A stretch of DNA of 64,000 nt from Phycisphaerae bacterium (GCA_016794925.1 JAEUIW010000001.1:248001-312000); one strand, 5' to 3'. Numbered from the stretch's first letter, positions 18,381 to 27,207 are shown. Notes: generated by a model from the letters alone, not told the origin. Program-made: numbers and translations.

Positions 18381-19331
18381 TCAGACGGCCTGGTTCGCGC
18401 GTTTCAGCTTGGCCATCGCTTCATACAGCGCACGTTCCTCGGCGCTCAGTTCCTTCGAAATCACGATCCGCAATTCCACAATCAGGTCCCCGAATCCACC
18501 CGAACGAGTGGGCAGCCCCTTCGATTTCAGCCGCAGCCGCTGGCCGCTGTTGCTCCCGGCCGGGATGTTCAGCGTGGCGCTCCCTTCCAGCAACGGGATC
18601 TCCCGCTTGGTCCCCAACGCGGCCTCCCAAGGCTCAAGATCAAGCGTCGCGACCACGTCCCCGGGCGCGTCAGGATCAAAACGGAATCGCGAGCTCGATT
18701 CCAGTCGGATGGTCAGCAGCAGGTCGCCCGCCGCCGCGCCCCCGTGTCCCCGATCGCCCTGACCCGCGAGCCGGATCGTCGCGCCGTGCACGGTACGGGG
18801 CGGGATCGTCACCGTGTACGACTTGTCGCCGGCGGAGTCCTGTTCACTTCGCAATGAGAACGATCGACGCGTTCCCGCGTACGCCTCCTCTACTGAGAGC
18901 ACCAGTTCGGCCTGATGGGTGCGTCCCCGCCGCGGCCCCCCGCTGCGCGGCATGCCTGAAAACCCGGCGCCAAACGGAGATGCACCTCCGAATATCGACT
19001 CAAAGAAATCAGAGAAGTCGCCCGCATCGCCGGCCGCGAATGGCGCGCCGCTTGTCTGCCCGGCACGCGCGCGCGACGCGCGCCCAAAGGGCACCTCCTG
19101 GCCCGCTTTCCAGTTGCTCCCGAGCTCGTCATACCGCTTGCGTTTCTCAGGGTCCCGCAGGACCTCGTACGCCTCGGTGATTTCCTTGAATCGAGCGTCC
19201 GCCCCCGCCTCCTTGCTCACATCAGGGTGGAACTTCCGCGCCAACGTTCGGTAGGCGCGCTGAATCTCTTCTTGTGACGCGCTGCGCGCCAATCCCAGCG
19301 TCTGGTAGTAGTCGTGGTATTTCACACCCAT
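18381..19331 (-). CDS. DnaJ/CbpA-like co-chaperone without zinc fingers
   Basis: About 316 residues from ATG 19331 (MGVKYHDYY); the longer start at 19352 adds seven weak residues. The J domain has the HPD tripeptide in RKFHPDVSKE and would stimulate a DnaK ATPase. A Gly/Phe-rich linker with GDFSDFFESIFGG follows. Two C-terminal substrate-binding domains (ELVLSVEEAYAGT and IPAGSNSGQRLRLKSKGLP) complete a type II (CbpA/DnaJB) layout, and no CxxCxGxG zinc-binding repeats are present. It is divergent from the hsp20 gene across about 280 bp, which should hold heat-inducible promoters. I saw no clear CIRCE element. Confidence 0.92.
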   Translation of the reverse strand: MGVKYHDYYQTLGLARSASQEEIQRAYRTLARKFHPDVSKEAGADARFKEITEAYEVLRDPEKRKRYDELGSNWKAGQEVPFGRASRARAGQTSGAPFAAGDAGDFSDFFESIFGGASPFGAGFSGMPRSGGPRRGRTHQAELVLSVEEAYAGTRRSFSLRSEQDSAGDKSYTVTIPPRTVHGATIRLAGQGDRGHGGAAAGDLLLTIRLESSSRFRFDPDAPGDVVATLDLEPWEAALGTKREIPLLEGSATLNIPAGSNSGQRLRLKSKGLPTRSGGFGDLIVELRIVISKELSAEERALYEAMAKLKRANQAV

Positions 19332-19612
19332 GGCACGGCCCCCACTGGTCACGGAAGACTACACACCCCGTGCCATCACCGGCCTGCCCCGCCGCGGAGC
19401 GGGACTTCGCGGGGGTGCCACCGGTGAAGGGCGGCAGCCTTCGACTGCCGATTTGGCGTGCCCGAACCGCGATGGCGGCCTGGTAACCGGGGCGGACGTT
19501 CCGCTCCAGCCTGGCACGCCGATTGATCCATGTCGTAACGAACGTGGAGGCGGCTCAATCCGACAGGCCCGGCCACAAGCCGGGACCGCGGCACACACGA
19601 AGGGAGTTACAC

Positions 19613-20047
19613 ATGAACGGTTGCTGCACGACTGAGAACGGCTGGAAAATGGTCCCCCTGGGCATGAACGTGGACCGGCTCTTCCGGCAGGCGCTCGGCG
19701 AGCCGGGTGTCTCGTATCGGGCTTACCCGCCCATCGACGTCTCCGAATCGGACGCCGGCTACCGCATCGAGGCGGATCTTCCCGGCTTTGCCCTCGCGGA
19801 TGTGGATGTCTCGGTCCACGGCGCAGAGGTCACGATCGCCGGCAAGCGGGCGTCCCACGAAATCGAGGGGGCCGCGACCCTGCGCCGCGAACGCCCTGAG
19901 GGTGAGTTCTCCCGCACGCTCCGGTTCACCAAGGAAATCGATCCCGCGGGCGTGACGGCGAAGCTCGACGCGGGCGTCCTTGTGGTGGAGCTTCCCAAGG
20001 CCGCCGCGGCCCGGCCCCGCAAGGTGGTGGTCGCCGCCGCGGGCTGA
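19613..20047 (+). CDS. Hsp20/alpha-crystallin small heat-shock protein
   Basis: 144 residues from the ATG at 19613, which is preceded by GAAGGGAG; an upstream in-frame start at 19523 has no ribosome site. The alpha-crystallin domain covers about 40-135: ADLPGFALADVDVSV, then the ERPEGEFSRTLRFTKEID strand and AKLDAGVLVVELPK near the end, which is the conserved GVLxxxxPK signature. It holds unfolded proteins for refolding by DnaK/DnaJ systems. Its location between a DnaJ-like gene and a DegP gene forms a protein-quality cluster. The N-terminus begins MNGCC, an unusual twin cysteine. Confidence 0.93.
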   Translation: MNGCCTTENGWKMVPLGMNVDRLFRQALGEPGVSYRAYPPIDVSESDAGYRIEADLPGFALADVDVSVHGAEVTIAGKRASHEIEGAATLRRERPEGEFSRTLRFTKEIDPAGVTAKLDAGVLVVELPKAAAARPRKVVVAAAG

Positions 20048-20272
20048 ACCGACGGGTGGCGACACGGTGCCGGAATGGGATACAGGTCGTAAGGACGGCG
20101 TGGTCGGGCGCAGGCACCCCCGGCCCCGCCGTCTTCTTTTTGCCCGGCGCGCGGCCGAACTCCACGGCCGTGCCGGGACGTACCGTCTCGGTCCGATGGA
20201 TGCCGCCCGGGCCCGTGTGCCCGAGCCGGCGGCCCCGGGCGAATGAAACGATCCGTCATCAAGGAGTTCGAG

Positions 20273-21787
20273 ATGCGCGTGGGAAGAATCGTGTCGGCAT
20301 CGGCTCTGGGTGTGATCGCGGGCGTGGTGCACGCGGCGTCGGCCTCGGCGCTCATGACGCCGGCCCCTCCGCAGGCGCCCGTCTCGGTGGACCTCTCCAC
20401 GGCGATTCAGAAGGTCGCGAAGGACGTGGGCCCCGCCGTTGTCAAGATCGACGTGCGCAAGGTCGTGGGGGGTGGCAACCGAGACCGTTGGAACCGCAAC
20501 AACCAGGACCGGAATCAGAGCCAGCGCCGACAGCCCGCCGATCCCAACGAGGATTTCATGCGCCGGTTCTTCGGCGACGACATGATGCCCTTCTCGTTCG
20601 GGTCACCCTCGCGGCCGCGCGAGGTCGAGGGCCTGGGCTCGGGCGTGATCATCGCCCCGGACGGCTTCGTGCTCACCAGCAACCACGTTGTCAGCGATGC
20701 GGTTGACATCGAGGTCACGCTCTCCGACGGCCGCACGCTCAAGGCCCACGCCATCGGCGGCGACTCCGCGACCGACATCGCCGTCATCAAGGTCGATGCC
20801 AGCGAGACGCTCCCGACCGCGAAACTCGGAGACTCCGACGCCATCAACGTCGGCGAGTGGGTCGTGGCCATCGGCACGCCGTTCGGATTCGGGCAGACCG
20901 TGACCACGGGCATCGTCAGCGCCAAGGGCCGCTCGCGCGTGGGAGTCGCCGAGCTCGAGGACTTCATCCAGACCGATGCGCCCATCAACCCCGGCAACAG
21001 CGGGGGGCCGCTCCTGAACGTTCGCGGCGAGGTGATCGGAATCAACGCCGCCATCACCACCCGCTCCGGCGGTAACCTCGGCATCGCCTTCGCCGTGCCC
21101 TCCAAGATGGCCCAGGCCGTGATGGACTCGATCATTTCCAAGGGCAAGTTCGAGCGTGGCTACCTCGGCGTGACGCCGCAGGACCTGACCGAGGAGCTCG
21201 CCCGCGAATTCGGGTACGCGGGCAGCGCGGGAGCGCTGGTCGCCGGCGTCGAGTCGGGCAGCCCGGCCGACAAGGCCGGGCTCAGGCAGGGCGACATCGT
21301 CACCGAGATCGAGGGCCGGCCCGTCCCCAACGCCAACAGCTTCCGGGCCCAGATCGGCCTTACCTCCCCGGGTCGCGACGTGGCCATGACGGTCATGCGT
21401 GAGGGCAAGCCGGTCCGCGTCGCGGCCCAGGTCGCCGCGCGGCCCGATGCCGAGATCACCGACGCGGGCGCCGCCGCGAACGGCTCCACCACCGTCGCGC
21501 CCGCGGCGCGGCTGGGCATCACCGTGCAGACCGTCACGCCCGACATCGCACGCGACCTCGGGGACGAGCAGGCGAAGGGAGTGGTGGTGACCGAGGTGGA
21601 GCGCGGCAGCGTCTCCCAGATGGCCGGCATCCGCCCGGGCACCGTCGTCACGCACGTCGGGACCAAGTCCGTCTCGACCGCCCGCGAGTTCATGGACGCC
21701 GTGGCCGCCGCGGACCTGAAACGCGGCGTGCGCCTCACCGTCCGCAACCGCGGCGTGCCCCAGATCCTGATGCTCAGCGTGCGGTGA
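20273..21787 (+). CDS. DegP/HtrA family periplasmic serine protease
   Basis: 504 residues from ATG 20273, chosen because AAGGAG lies six bases upstream; ATG 20243 would add ten residues. A signal peptide occupies about the first 27 residues (SALGVIAGVVHAASASA). The trypsin-like domain has His138 (TSNHVV), Asp168 (TDIAVIKV) and Ser243 (NPGNSGGPLL). Two PDZ domains follow: about 285-375 and 405-500. An Arg/Asn/Gln-rich loop at about 65-90 lengthens the LA-loop region. It degrades or refolds damaged envelope proteins. It follows hsp20 by 225 bp and probably responds to envelope or heat stress. Confidence 0.95.
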   Translation: MRVGRIVSASALGVIAGVVHAASASALMTPAPPQAPVSVDLSTAIQKVAKDVGPAVVKIDVRKVVGGGNRDRWNRNNQDRNQSQRRQPADPNEDFMRRFFGDDMMPFSFGSPSRPREVEGLGSGVIIAPDGFVLTSNHVVSDAVDIEVTLSDGRTLKAHAIGGDSATDIAVIKVDASETLPTAKLGDSDAINVGEWVVAIGTPFGFGQTVTTGIVSAKGRSRVGVAELEDFIQTDAPINPGNSGGPLLNVRGEVIGINAAITTRSGGNLGIAFAVPSKMAQAVMDSIISKGKFERGYLGVTPQDLTEELAREFGYAGSAGALVAGVESGSPADKAGLRQGDIVTEIEGRPVPNANSFRAQIGLTSPGRDVAMTVMREGKPVRVAAQVAARPDAEITDAGAAANGSTTVAPAARLGITVQTVTPDIARDLGDEQAKGVVVTEVERGSVSQMAGIRPGTVVTHVGTKSVSTAREFMDAVAAADLKRGVRLTVRNRGVPQILMLSVR

Positions 21788-21840
21788 AGTGAGAGTTGGC
21801 TTCGCGTGAGCCTGACGCTATGCCAGCCTGAAGATAAGCC

Positions 21841-22695
21841 ATGGAAAACGAGGTTTCATCCTTCGATCTGCCCGCGTGTTTTCTGGATCAGAACGTCCTG
21901 CGCCCGGGCATGGTGTTGCTCATGCTGAGCAACAGCGACAAGAAAATCAGCGAGATTATCGCGTCACATCAGTACCGGAAGCGCATCCCTGCCAGCCGCG
22001 TGTCACACGCGGGGATGTTCGTGGAGCGTGAGCAAGGAAACCTATGGACGCTGTTCGAAGCAGATGACTCAGGTGCCGGTTCGGAGGCTCCTCCAACGTA
22101 CTTTGGTGACGGTCTCTTGCTGGGCCGGTCCTGGGTCGTGCTGCCGGATGCAAAGTCAGCGTATCTGTTCGCACATCCAGAATTGGCAGCTCGGATTGCG
22201 GCCCATGGACCGGAGTCCGTTGCGAGCAAATTGAGCGATCTGACCGGTGATTTTTTTGAGGTGTATTCGAATTACGAGCGACTGGCCGAGACAACGGGCT
22301 GGCTCTCTCCGGTTGCGCGGATGCTGCTCGCTCGACTTCAACGCCATCGGAATCAAATCGAAGGAGCTGCCGCGCCGCGTGCCAATGAGGGAGTCTTCTG
22401 CTCCGAAGCCGTCGTGGCGATCCTGCAGGCGATGGGGTGCGAGGCATTCGATCCACCCCGTTTTGCGTGCACCGTTGGGCCCGGGGACCTGGCGGACAGC
22501 CTGCTCGAACCGGTGCCCGAAGGGGTTCTATTCGCCACGCCGCGGAGCATGGGCATGTTGCTGCACGAATGGCGGGAGTGCATCGAGCTGCGTTCGCTTT
22601 CTCGGCGGTCAAGTGTCCAACCAATCGCTCTGATGCGCCTCTTGAATCGACGGCTGCAGGAACTGTGGCCCCAAATAGAATCTACTACCTCATGA
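21841..22695 (+). CDS. YiiX-like permuted papain-fold (NlpC/P60 superfamily) protein
   Basis: 284 residues, no signal peptide. RPGMVLLMLSNSDKKIS (21-37) followed by SRVSHAGMFV (52-61) and GVFCSEAVVAILQAMG (184-199) is the order seen in circularly permuted NlpC/P60 proteins of the YiiX/YaeF group. The likely catalytic residues are His56, Glu73 (LFEA) and Cys187. Related proteins act on peptide, amide or thioester bonds in lipids or cell-wall material; the substrate here is unknown. Base composition is lower in G+C than in the flanking degP and fab genes and codon use looks different, suggesting transfer. It stands alone, 53 bp after degP. Confidence 0.6.
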   Translation: MENEVSSFDLPACFLDQNVLRPGMVLLMLSNSDKKISEIIASHQYRKRIPASRVSHAGMFVEREQGNLWTLFEADDSGAGSEAPPTYFGDGLLLGRSWVVLPDAKSAYLFAHPELAARIAAHGPESVASKLSDLTGDFFEVYSNYERLAETTGWLSPVARMLLARLQRHRNQIEGAAAPRANEGVFCSEAVVAILQAMGCEAFDPPRFACTVGPGDLADSLLEPVPEGVLFATPRSMGMLLHEWRECIELRSLSRRSSVQPIALMRLLNRRLQELWPQIESTTS

Positions 22696-23241
22696 TTCTG
22701 TCAGGTGGAGGCGCAGAACGATTTCGCAGCAACGTGTGAGCCAAGCCATAGGGCCCTCGACGCGATGCGTGCGAAGTTGCATTTTCCGTTCTTCTTGCTC
22801 CCTGTCGGGGTCGCTCGTGGCAGACGTCGTGAGTTGCGGACGGTTGTAGGGCTGGTGCGACCGATTGGTACTCACCCGGCAGCCGGTACTCTGCTACCGA
22901 CGGACCAACGCACTGAACACGGCGTACGTCCGCCGTCAGACTCGCCAGGTGTGTCGCGCTGAGCCCTCGCGGAATCATGCTCAGGTACGTCGCCGAACAC
23001 AAGTTCCGGGAGTTGATCCACCGACACCCGCATATTACCGGCTCAAAGAAGTACGGCGACCACGATCGCTCGCGGAAGTCGGAAGGGGTGCTCAGGCTCG
23101 TGAACTCATGCAGTTGTGGGGCAAGCTCAAGACCGAACAGCGGTCGAAGCTGCTGGCCCTGCTCCGTGCCGCGACGACTGGCGGAACAACTGCCACAAAA
23201 ACTGCCACAAAGTCGGATTCGGCCACTGAGGACACTCGGAG
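22696..23241 (+). other. Low-GC islet without intact gene; possible integrase debris
   Basis: No intact gene is supported in this 546-bp stretch. One forward frame (about 23080-23230) encodes ARELMQLWGKLKTEQ followed by RSKLLALLRA and a Thr/Ala/Lys-rich tail, a style seen at the C-termini of some planctomycete tyrosine recombinases. No catalytic R-H-R-Y signature can be found upstream, so at most a decayed 3' end remains. It points at the 3' end of the tRNA-Lys gene, which is the usual attB side. Confidence 0.3.
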
Positions 23242-23274
23242 CAAAAATGAAAAGAGCCCGCGAAACACGGGCTC
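23242..23274 (-). terminator. Rho-independent terminator of tRNA-Lys
   Basis: Reading leftward from the tRNA 3' end there is a perfect 7-bp stem (GAGCCCG/CGGGCTC, 23254-23260 with 23268-23274) with a 7-base loop, followed by TTTTCATTTTT. This is a standard intrinsic terminator just ten bases after the tRNA. Confidence 0.8.
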
Positions 23275-23283
23275 AAATCAAAG

Positions 23284-23356
<73 letters not shown>

Positions 23357-23468
23357 GACCGAAAGACCGAAACCCACCAACCCCGGCGGAGCATCGCGAT
23401 CCGATCCGGCTCCGCCGCGGCTGGACTGGAAGTGTAACCGCCGCGCGGCCCGGGTCCAGAATTCTCCT

Positions 23469-23509
23469 CCCCACGACCCCACGACCCCACGACCCCACGA
23501 CCCCACGAC
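23469..23509. repeat. Octanucleotide tandem repeat CCCCACGA x5
   Basis: About five perfect direct copies of CCCCACGA lie directly against the left edge of the long heptamer array. The two repeat types share the CCCC core but differ in period (8 versus 7), which suggests independent slippage expansions from a C-rich seed. Confidence 0.85.
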
Positions 23510-23510
23510 C

Positions 23511-23720
23511 CTATTGCCCATTCCCCATTCCCCAATTCCCCATTCCCCATTGCCCATTGCCCATTCCCCATTGCCCATTCCCCATTGCCCATTGCCCATT
23601 GCCCATTGCCCATTGCCCATTCCCCATTGCCCATTGCCCATTGCCCATTCCCCATTCCCCATTGCCCATTCCCCATTCCCCATTCCCCATTCCCCATTCC
23701 CCATTCCCCATTCCCCATTC
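23511..23720. repeat. Heptanucleotide tandem array, CCCATTC/CCCATTG type (about 30 units)
   Basis: About 210 bp of uninterrupted 7-base units in which one position alternates between C and G (CCCCATT and GCCCATT), with a single extra A near 23534. All reading frames over it are repetitive artefacts (for example MGNGEW on the minus strand). The G-rich strand consists of GGGNAAT units and could form G-quadruplexes. It lies upstream of both tRNA-Lys (leftward) and rpmF (rightward). A second array of the same family is at about 32311-32497. Heptanucleotide short tandemly repeated repetitive sequences are known from filamentous cyanobacteria; their function is unsettled. Confidence 0.95.
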
Positions 23721-23836
23721 TGCTCAGTCCCGTACCGGTTCCGCGCTCCCGACTCCGATTGACCCGATCCTCCATCTCGGCCTACTCTACAGGCTCGTTT
23801 GGTAGGGGATCGTTGGGAACCTGAGGGAATCCGAAG

Positions 23837-24037
23837 ATGAATCCTGTACAACGGCAAAGCTACGGGCGGACGCGTCGTCGTCGTTCGCACCATGCGCTCG
23901 AGGGCGCGCTCCCGACGGTCTGCCCCGTCAGCGGAAACCCCAAGATGCACCACCGCGCGTGCAAGGAGTCCGGGTACGTCCGGCCCGGCCTGCGCATCAG
24001 CGTTCCGAAGCTGGGGATCGGGATCAACAAGGACTGA
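23837..24037 (+). CDS. rpmF: 50S ribosomal protein bL32
   Basis: 66 residues. RTRRRRSHHAL (11-21) and CPVSGNPKMHHRAC (29-42) match the L32 core. The zinc-ribbon form has two CxxC pairs; here only Cys29 and Cys42 remain, so zinc binding is probably lost or partial. The C-terminal tail VPKLGIGINKD is longer than in common L32. Start ATG 23837 follows GGAATCCGAAG. The stop is three bases before plsX, reproducing the widespread rpmF-plsX arrangement that ties ribosome synthesis to lipid synthesis. Confidence 0.88.
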   Translation: MNPVQRQSYGRTRRRRSHHALEGALPTVCPVSGNPKMHHRACKESGYVRPGLRISVPKLGIGINKD

Positions 24038-24040
24038 TCG

Positions 24041-25093
24041 ATGCGGATGGCCGTGGACGTGATGGGCGGCGACCACGCCCCCGACGCGATCCTCAAGGGA
24101 TGTCTCGCCGCGCTCGAACTGATGGAGCCGACCGACGAGTTGGTGTTGGTCGGTCCGCGCGCCGAGATCGGCGACGCCCTGAGCGAGCGCCGCGTCCGCG
24201 ATCCCCGGGTCACCATCGAGCACGCCTCCGAAGTCATCGGCATGGACGAGAGCCCGGTGGACTCCGTCAAGGCCAAGCGCGACTCGTCCATCGTGCGCAT
24301 GGCCCTGCTGGGCTCGAGGAAGGCCGAGCGCCGCTGCGACTTCGTCCTCAGCGCCGGCAACACCGGCGCCTGCGTCTCCGCGGCCACCATGCACATGCGC
24401 CGCCTGCCCGGCGTCCACCGCCCCGGCATCGCGGTCGCGTTTCCGAATCTCCACGGCGGGCCCGTCATCCTCTGCGACGCCGGCGCCAACCCGGAGCCGC
24501 GCCCCTCGCACCTCTGGCAGTACGGCCTGATGGCCGAGACCTACGCCCGCCAGGCGCTGGGCATCGCCCGCCCCCGCGTCGCCATGATGAACATCGGCGC
24601 CGAGGAAGCCAAGGGCACCGACCTCATCCGCGGCGCCAGCGAGCTGCTCCGCGCCACCCCCGACCTCAACTACGTCGGCTTCATCGAGGGGCGTGATTTC
24701 TTCGAGGGCGCCACCGACGTGGTCGTCACCGACGGGTTCGTCGGCAACACCATGCTGAAGATGGCCGAGGGCCTCTCGCGCAGCCTCGTCCGCGCCCTCA
24801 CCCAGGAGATCATCTCCGCCGACCCCGCCCTCGCCGTCGCCCTCGAGCCCGTCTTCAAGTCCTTCTACGCCAAGAACGACTACCACGAGTACGGAGGCGC
24901 GCCCCTGCTGGGCGTCAACGGCGTGTGCATGATCGCGCACGGCTCCAGCGAGGCCCGCACCATCCGCAACGCCATCCGCAACAGCATGGCCTACGTCAAG
25001 CACGGCGTCAACGACGCCATCGTCTCACGCCTCGCCGCGCTGGAGCGGGCCATGGCCCCGCTGCTCCACAAGCACGAGGCCCCGGCCGCCTGA
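24041..25093 (+). CDS. plsX: Phosphate acyltransferase PlsX
   Basis: 350 residues, usual length. It converts acyl-ACP and phosphate to acyl-phosphate for phospholipid synthesis at the inner membrane. Recognised blocks are MAVDVMGGDHAPDAILKG at the N-terminus, SAGNTGACVSAA (about 105-116), GRDFFEGATDVVVTDGFVGN (about 218-237) and APLLGVNG near residue 287. ATG 24041 is preceded by AAGGA; ATG 24047 is an alternative. It sits three bases after rpmF and 39 bp before fabH, in one operon. Confidence 0.97.
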   Translation: MRMAVDVMGGDHAPDAILKGCLAALELMEPTDELVLVGPRAEIGDALSERRVRDPRVTIEHASEVIGMDESPVDSVKAKRDSSIVRMALLGSRKAERRCDFVLSAGNTGACVSAATMHMRRLPGVHRPGIAVAFPNLHGGPVILCDAGANPEPRPSHLWQYGLMAETYARQALGIARPRVAMMNIGAEEAKGTDLIRGASELLRATPDLNYVGFIEGRDFFEGATDVVVTDGFVGNTMLKMAEGLSRSLVRALTQEIISADPALAVALEPVFKSFYAKNDYHEYGGAPLLGVNGVCMIAHGSSEARTIRNAIRNSMAYVKHGVNDAIVSRLAALERAMAPLLHKHEAPAA

Positions 25094-25132
25094 ACCGACC
25101 GGCCGCGCCGCCGACCCGCGAGTGTCCGAACC

Positions 25133-26170
25133 ATGACCACCGACCGAACCACGGCGACCGTCCTGCCACCCGCCCTGCCCCGGGTCGGCGTGAGGATCGC
25201 CGGCGTCGGGTCCGCCCTCCCCTCCAGGGTCATCACCAACCAGCTCCTCTCCACCATCGTCGAGACCAGCGATGACTGGATCGTGCAGCGCACCGGCATC
25301 AGCGAGCGCCGCATGATCGATCACTCCAAGGGGGAGTCGAACTTCAGCCTGTCCCGCGACGCCATGCGCCGCGCCCTCGACCACGCCGCCATGCGTGCCG
25401 ACGAGCTCGACCTGCTCATCGTCGGCACCATCTCCGGAGAGATGCGCTGCCCGTCCAACGCCTGCCGCGTCGCGGCCGCGCTCGGCGCCGGCGAGTGCCC
25501 CGCCTTCGACCTCGGCGCCGCCTGCTGCGGCTTCACCTACTCCCTCAACCTCGCCCACGACCTCATCAAGGTCGGCACCCACCGCGCCATCGGCATCGTC
25601 GGCGTCGACACCATCAGCTCCACCATGGACTACACCAACCGCGCCGTCTGCATCCTCTTCGGGGACGCGGCCGGCGCGGCGGTCCTCCGCGCCACCGACG
25701 ACACCTCCAAGGGCATCCTCGCTCAGGTCAACCGCGCCGACGGTTCCGCCTGGCACAACCTCTACTGGCCCATGTCGGAGGCCGACTTCCCGCCCAACGC
25801 CGACCGCGCCACCGCCCGCGCCGGCTGCCTCCAGATGAACGGACGCGAGATCTACAAGTTCGCCGTCAAGACGTTCGGCGACGTGATCGACGAGACCCTC
25901 ACCCGGGCCGGCGTCCCCGTCGCCGACGTCGACATGTTCGTCTGCCACCAGAGCAACGCCCGCATCATCGAGTCCGCGCGCGAACGATTCGGCATCCCCG
26001 AGCACAAGGTCTACGTCAACATCGACCGCGTCGGCAACACCTCCGCCGGCAGCGTTCCCCTCTGCCTCGATGAGCTCGTCCGCGCCGGGCGCGTGCGCGA
26101 GGGCCAGATCGTCATGTTCGTCGCCTTCGGCGCGGGCCTCACCTGGGCCACCAGCCTCTGGCGCATGTGA
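25133..26170 (+). CDS. fabH: 3-oxoacyl-ACP synthase III (FabH)
   Basis: 345 residues. It starts fatty-acid chains by condensing an acyl-CoA with malonyl-ACP. The catalytic triad is visible: Cys131 in GAACCGFTYSL (Cys132 replaces the usual Ala), His in CHQSNARI and Asn in GNTSAGSVP. TSDDWIVQRTGI is the N-terminal signature of the family. About 20 extra N-terminal residues precede the first strand. Its place between plsX and fabD is the classic one. Confidence 0.97.
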   Translation: MTTDRTTATVLPPALPRVGVRIAGVGSALPSRVITNQLLSTIVETSDDWIVQRTGISERRMIDHSKGESNFSLSRDAMRRALDHAAMRADELDLLIVGTISGEMRCPSNACRVAAALGAGECPAFDLGAACCGFTYSLNLAHDLIKVGTHRAIGIVGVDTISSTMDYTNRAVCILFGDAAGAAVLRATDDTSKGILAQVNRADGSAWHNLYWPMSEADFPPNADRATARAGCLQMNGREIYKFAVKTFGDVIDETLTRAGVPVADVDMFVCHQSNARIIESARERFGIPEHKVYVNIDRVGNTSAGSVPLCLDELVRAGRVREGQIVMFVAFGAGLTWATSLWRM

Positions 26171-26265
26171 CCGCGGACGCCCGCCCCGGCGGCACGCATC
26201 CGCGGGGCGGCTGAGACGGCTCCCAGGGCGGAGTAGGGCGCTCGTGCGCGGCGTACCATTCGCCG

Positions 26266-27207
26266 ATGACCGCCGCGATCGTTACCTTGTGTCCGGGCCA
26301 GGGCGCGCAGACGGTGGGCATGGCGCGCCGCTGGTGCGAATCCGCGCCCGAAGCCCGGGCCGTCTTCGATGCCGCCGATCGCCTCCTGGGTGAGCGGCTC
26401 GGCGCCCGCCTCTCCACGCTGTGCTGGGACGGTCCCGCCGAACGTCTCAACCAGACCGATGTCGGCCAGCCCGCGCTCTATGTCGCGGGCGTCGCTTCCT
26501 GGCGGGCCTGGCTCGCCTCCCGCGGTCTGGCGCCCAACGACCAGCCCCTCGCCGCCGCCGCCGGGCTCAGCCTCGGCGAGTACACCGCCCTCCACCTCGC
26601 CGGCGCGTTCGAGTTCGAGGCCGGCCTGGAGCTCGTCACGCTCCGCGGCCGCGCCATGCAGGACGCCGCCACCGCCGTCCACAGCGGCATGGTGGCGCTC
26701 ATCGGCGCCGACGAGCCCAAGGCCCGCGAGGTCTGCGAGGAGGCCCGCGGCGCCGACGTGCTCGTGTGCGCTAATTTCAACGCCCCCGGGCAGATCGTCC
26801 TCAGCGGCTCCAGCGCCGCGTGCGCGCGCGCCCTCGCCGTGGCCCAGGCCAGGGGGCTCCGCGCCACCCCCCTCGCCGTCGCCGGCGCGTTCCATTCTCC
26901 CATCATGCGCCCCGCCGCCGACGCGCTCGCCGCCGCGCTGGAGCGCACGGAGGTCCGCGCCCCCTCGACCGCGGTCCTTTCGAACGTGACCGGCACGCCC
27001 CACGATGGGCGGGACGCCGCGTCCATCCGTCGCCTGCTCGTCGAGCAGCTCACGAGCGCCGTGCGCTGGGCCGAGTGCGGCGCCTGGTTGGCGGCCAATC
27101 ACCCCGCCGCTCCCTGGCACGAGGTCGCCCCCGGACGCACCCTCGCCGGCCTGATGCGGCGCATCGACAAGAACATCAAAGTGGAGAGCCATGATGAACC
27201 CGCGTGA
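26266..27207 (+). CDS. fabD: Malonyl-CoA:ACP transacylase (FabD)
   Basis: 313 residues. It loads malonyl groups on acyl carrier protein. GQGAQ (11-15), the nucleophile Ser102 in GLSLGEYTAL, and His210 in AGAFHSP are all in place; the Gln-Arg region is RGRAMQDAA. The 3' end overlaps the next gene (a lipoprotein) by 17 bp, implying coupled translation. A 95-bp gap separates it from fabH. Confidence 0.96.
   Translation: MTAAIVTLCPGQGAQTVGMARRWCESAPEARAVFDAADRLLGERLGARLSTLCWDGPAERLNQTDVGQPALYVAGVASWRAWLASRGLAPNDQPLAAAAGLSLGEYTALHLAGAFEFEAGLELVTLRGRAMQDAATAVHSGMVALIGADEPKAREVCEEARGADVLVCANFNAPGQIVLSGSSAACARALAVAQARGLRATPLAVAGAFHSPIMRPAADALAAALERTEVRAPSTAVLSNVTGTPHDGRDAASIRRLLVEQLTSAVRWAECGAWLAANHPAAPWHEVAPGRTLAGLMRRIDKNIKVESHDEPA

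Noticed and set aside
19353-19612. CIRCE or similar heat-shock operator between cbpA and hsp20
   Set aside because: No 9-bp inverted repeat with a 9-base spacer of the CIRCE type was seen.
23511-23720. CRISPR array
   Set aside because: Units are 7 bases with no spacers, and no cas genes are nearby.
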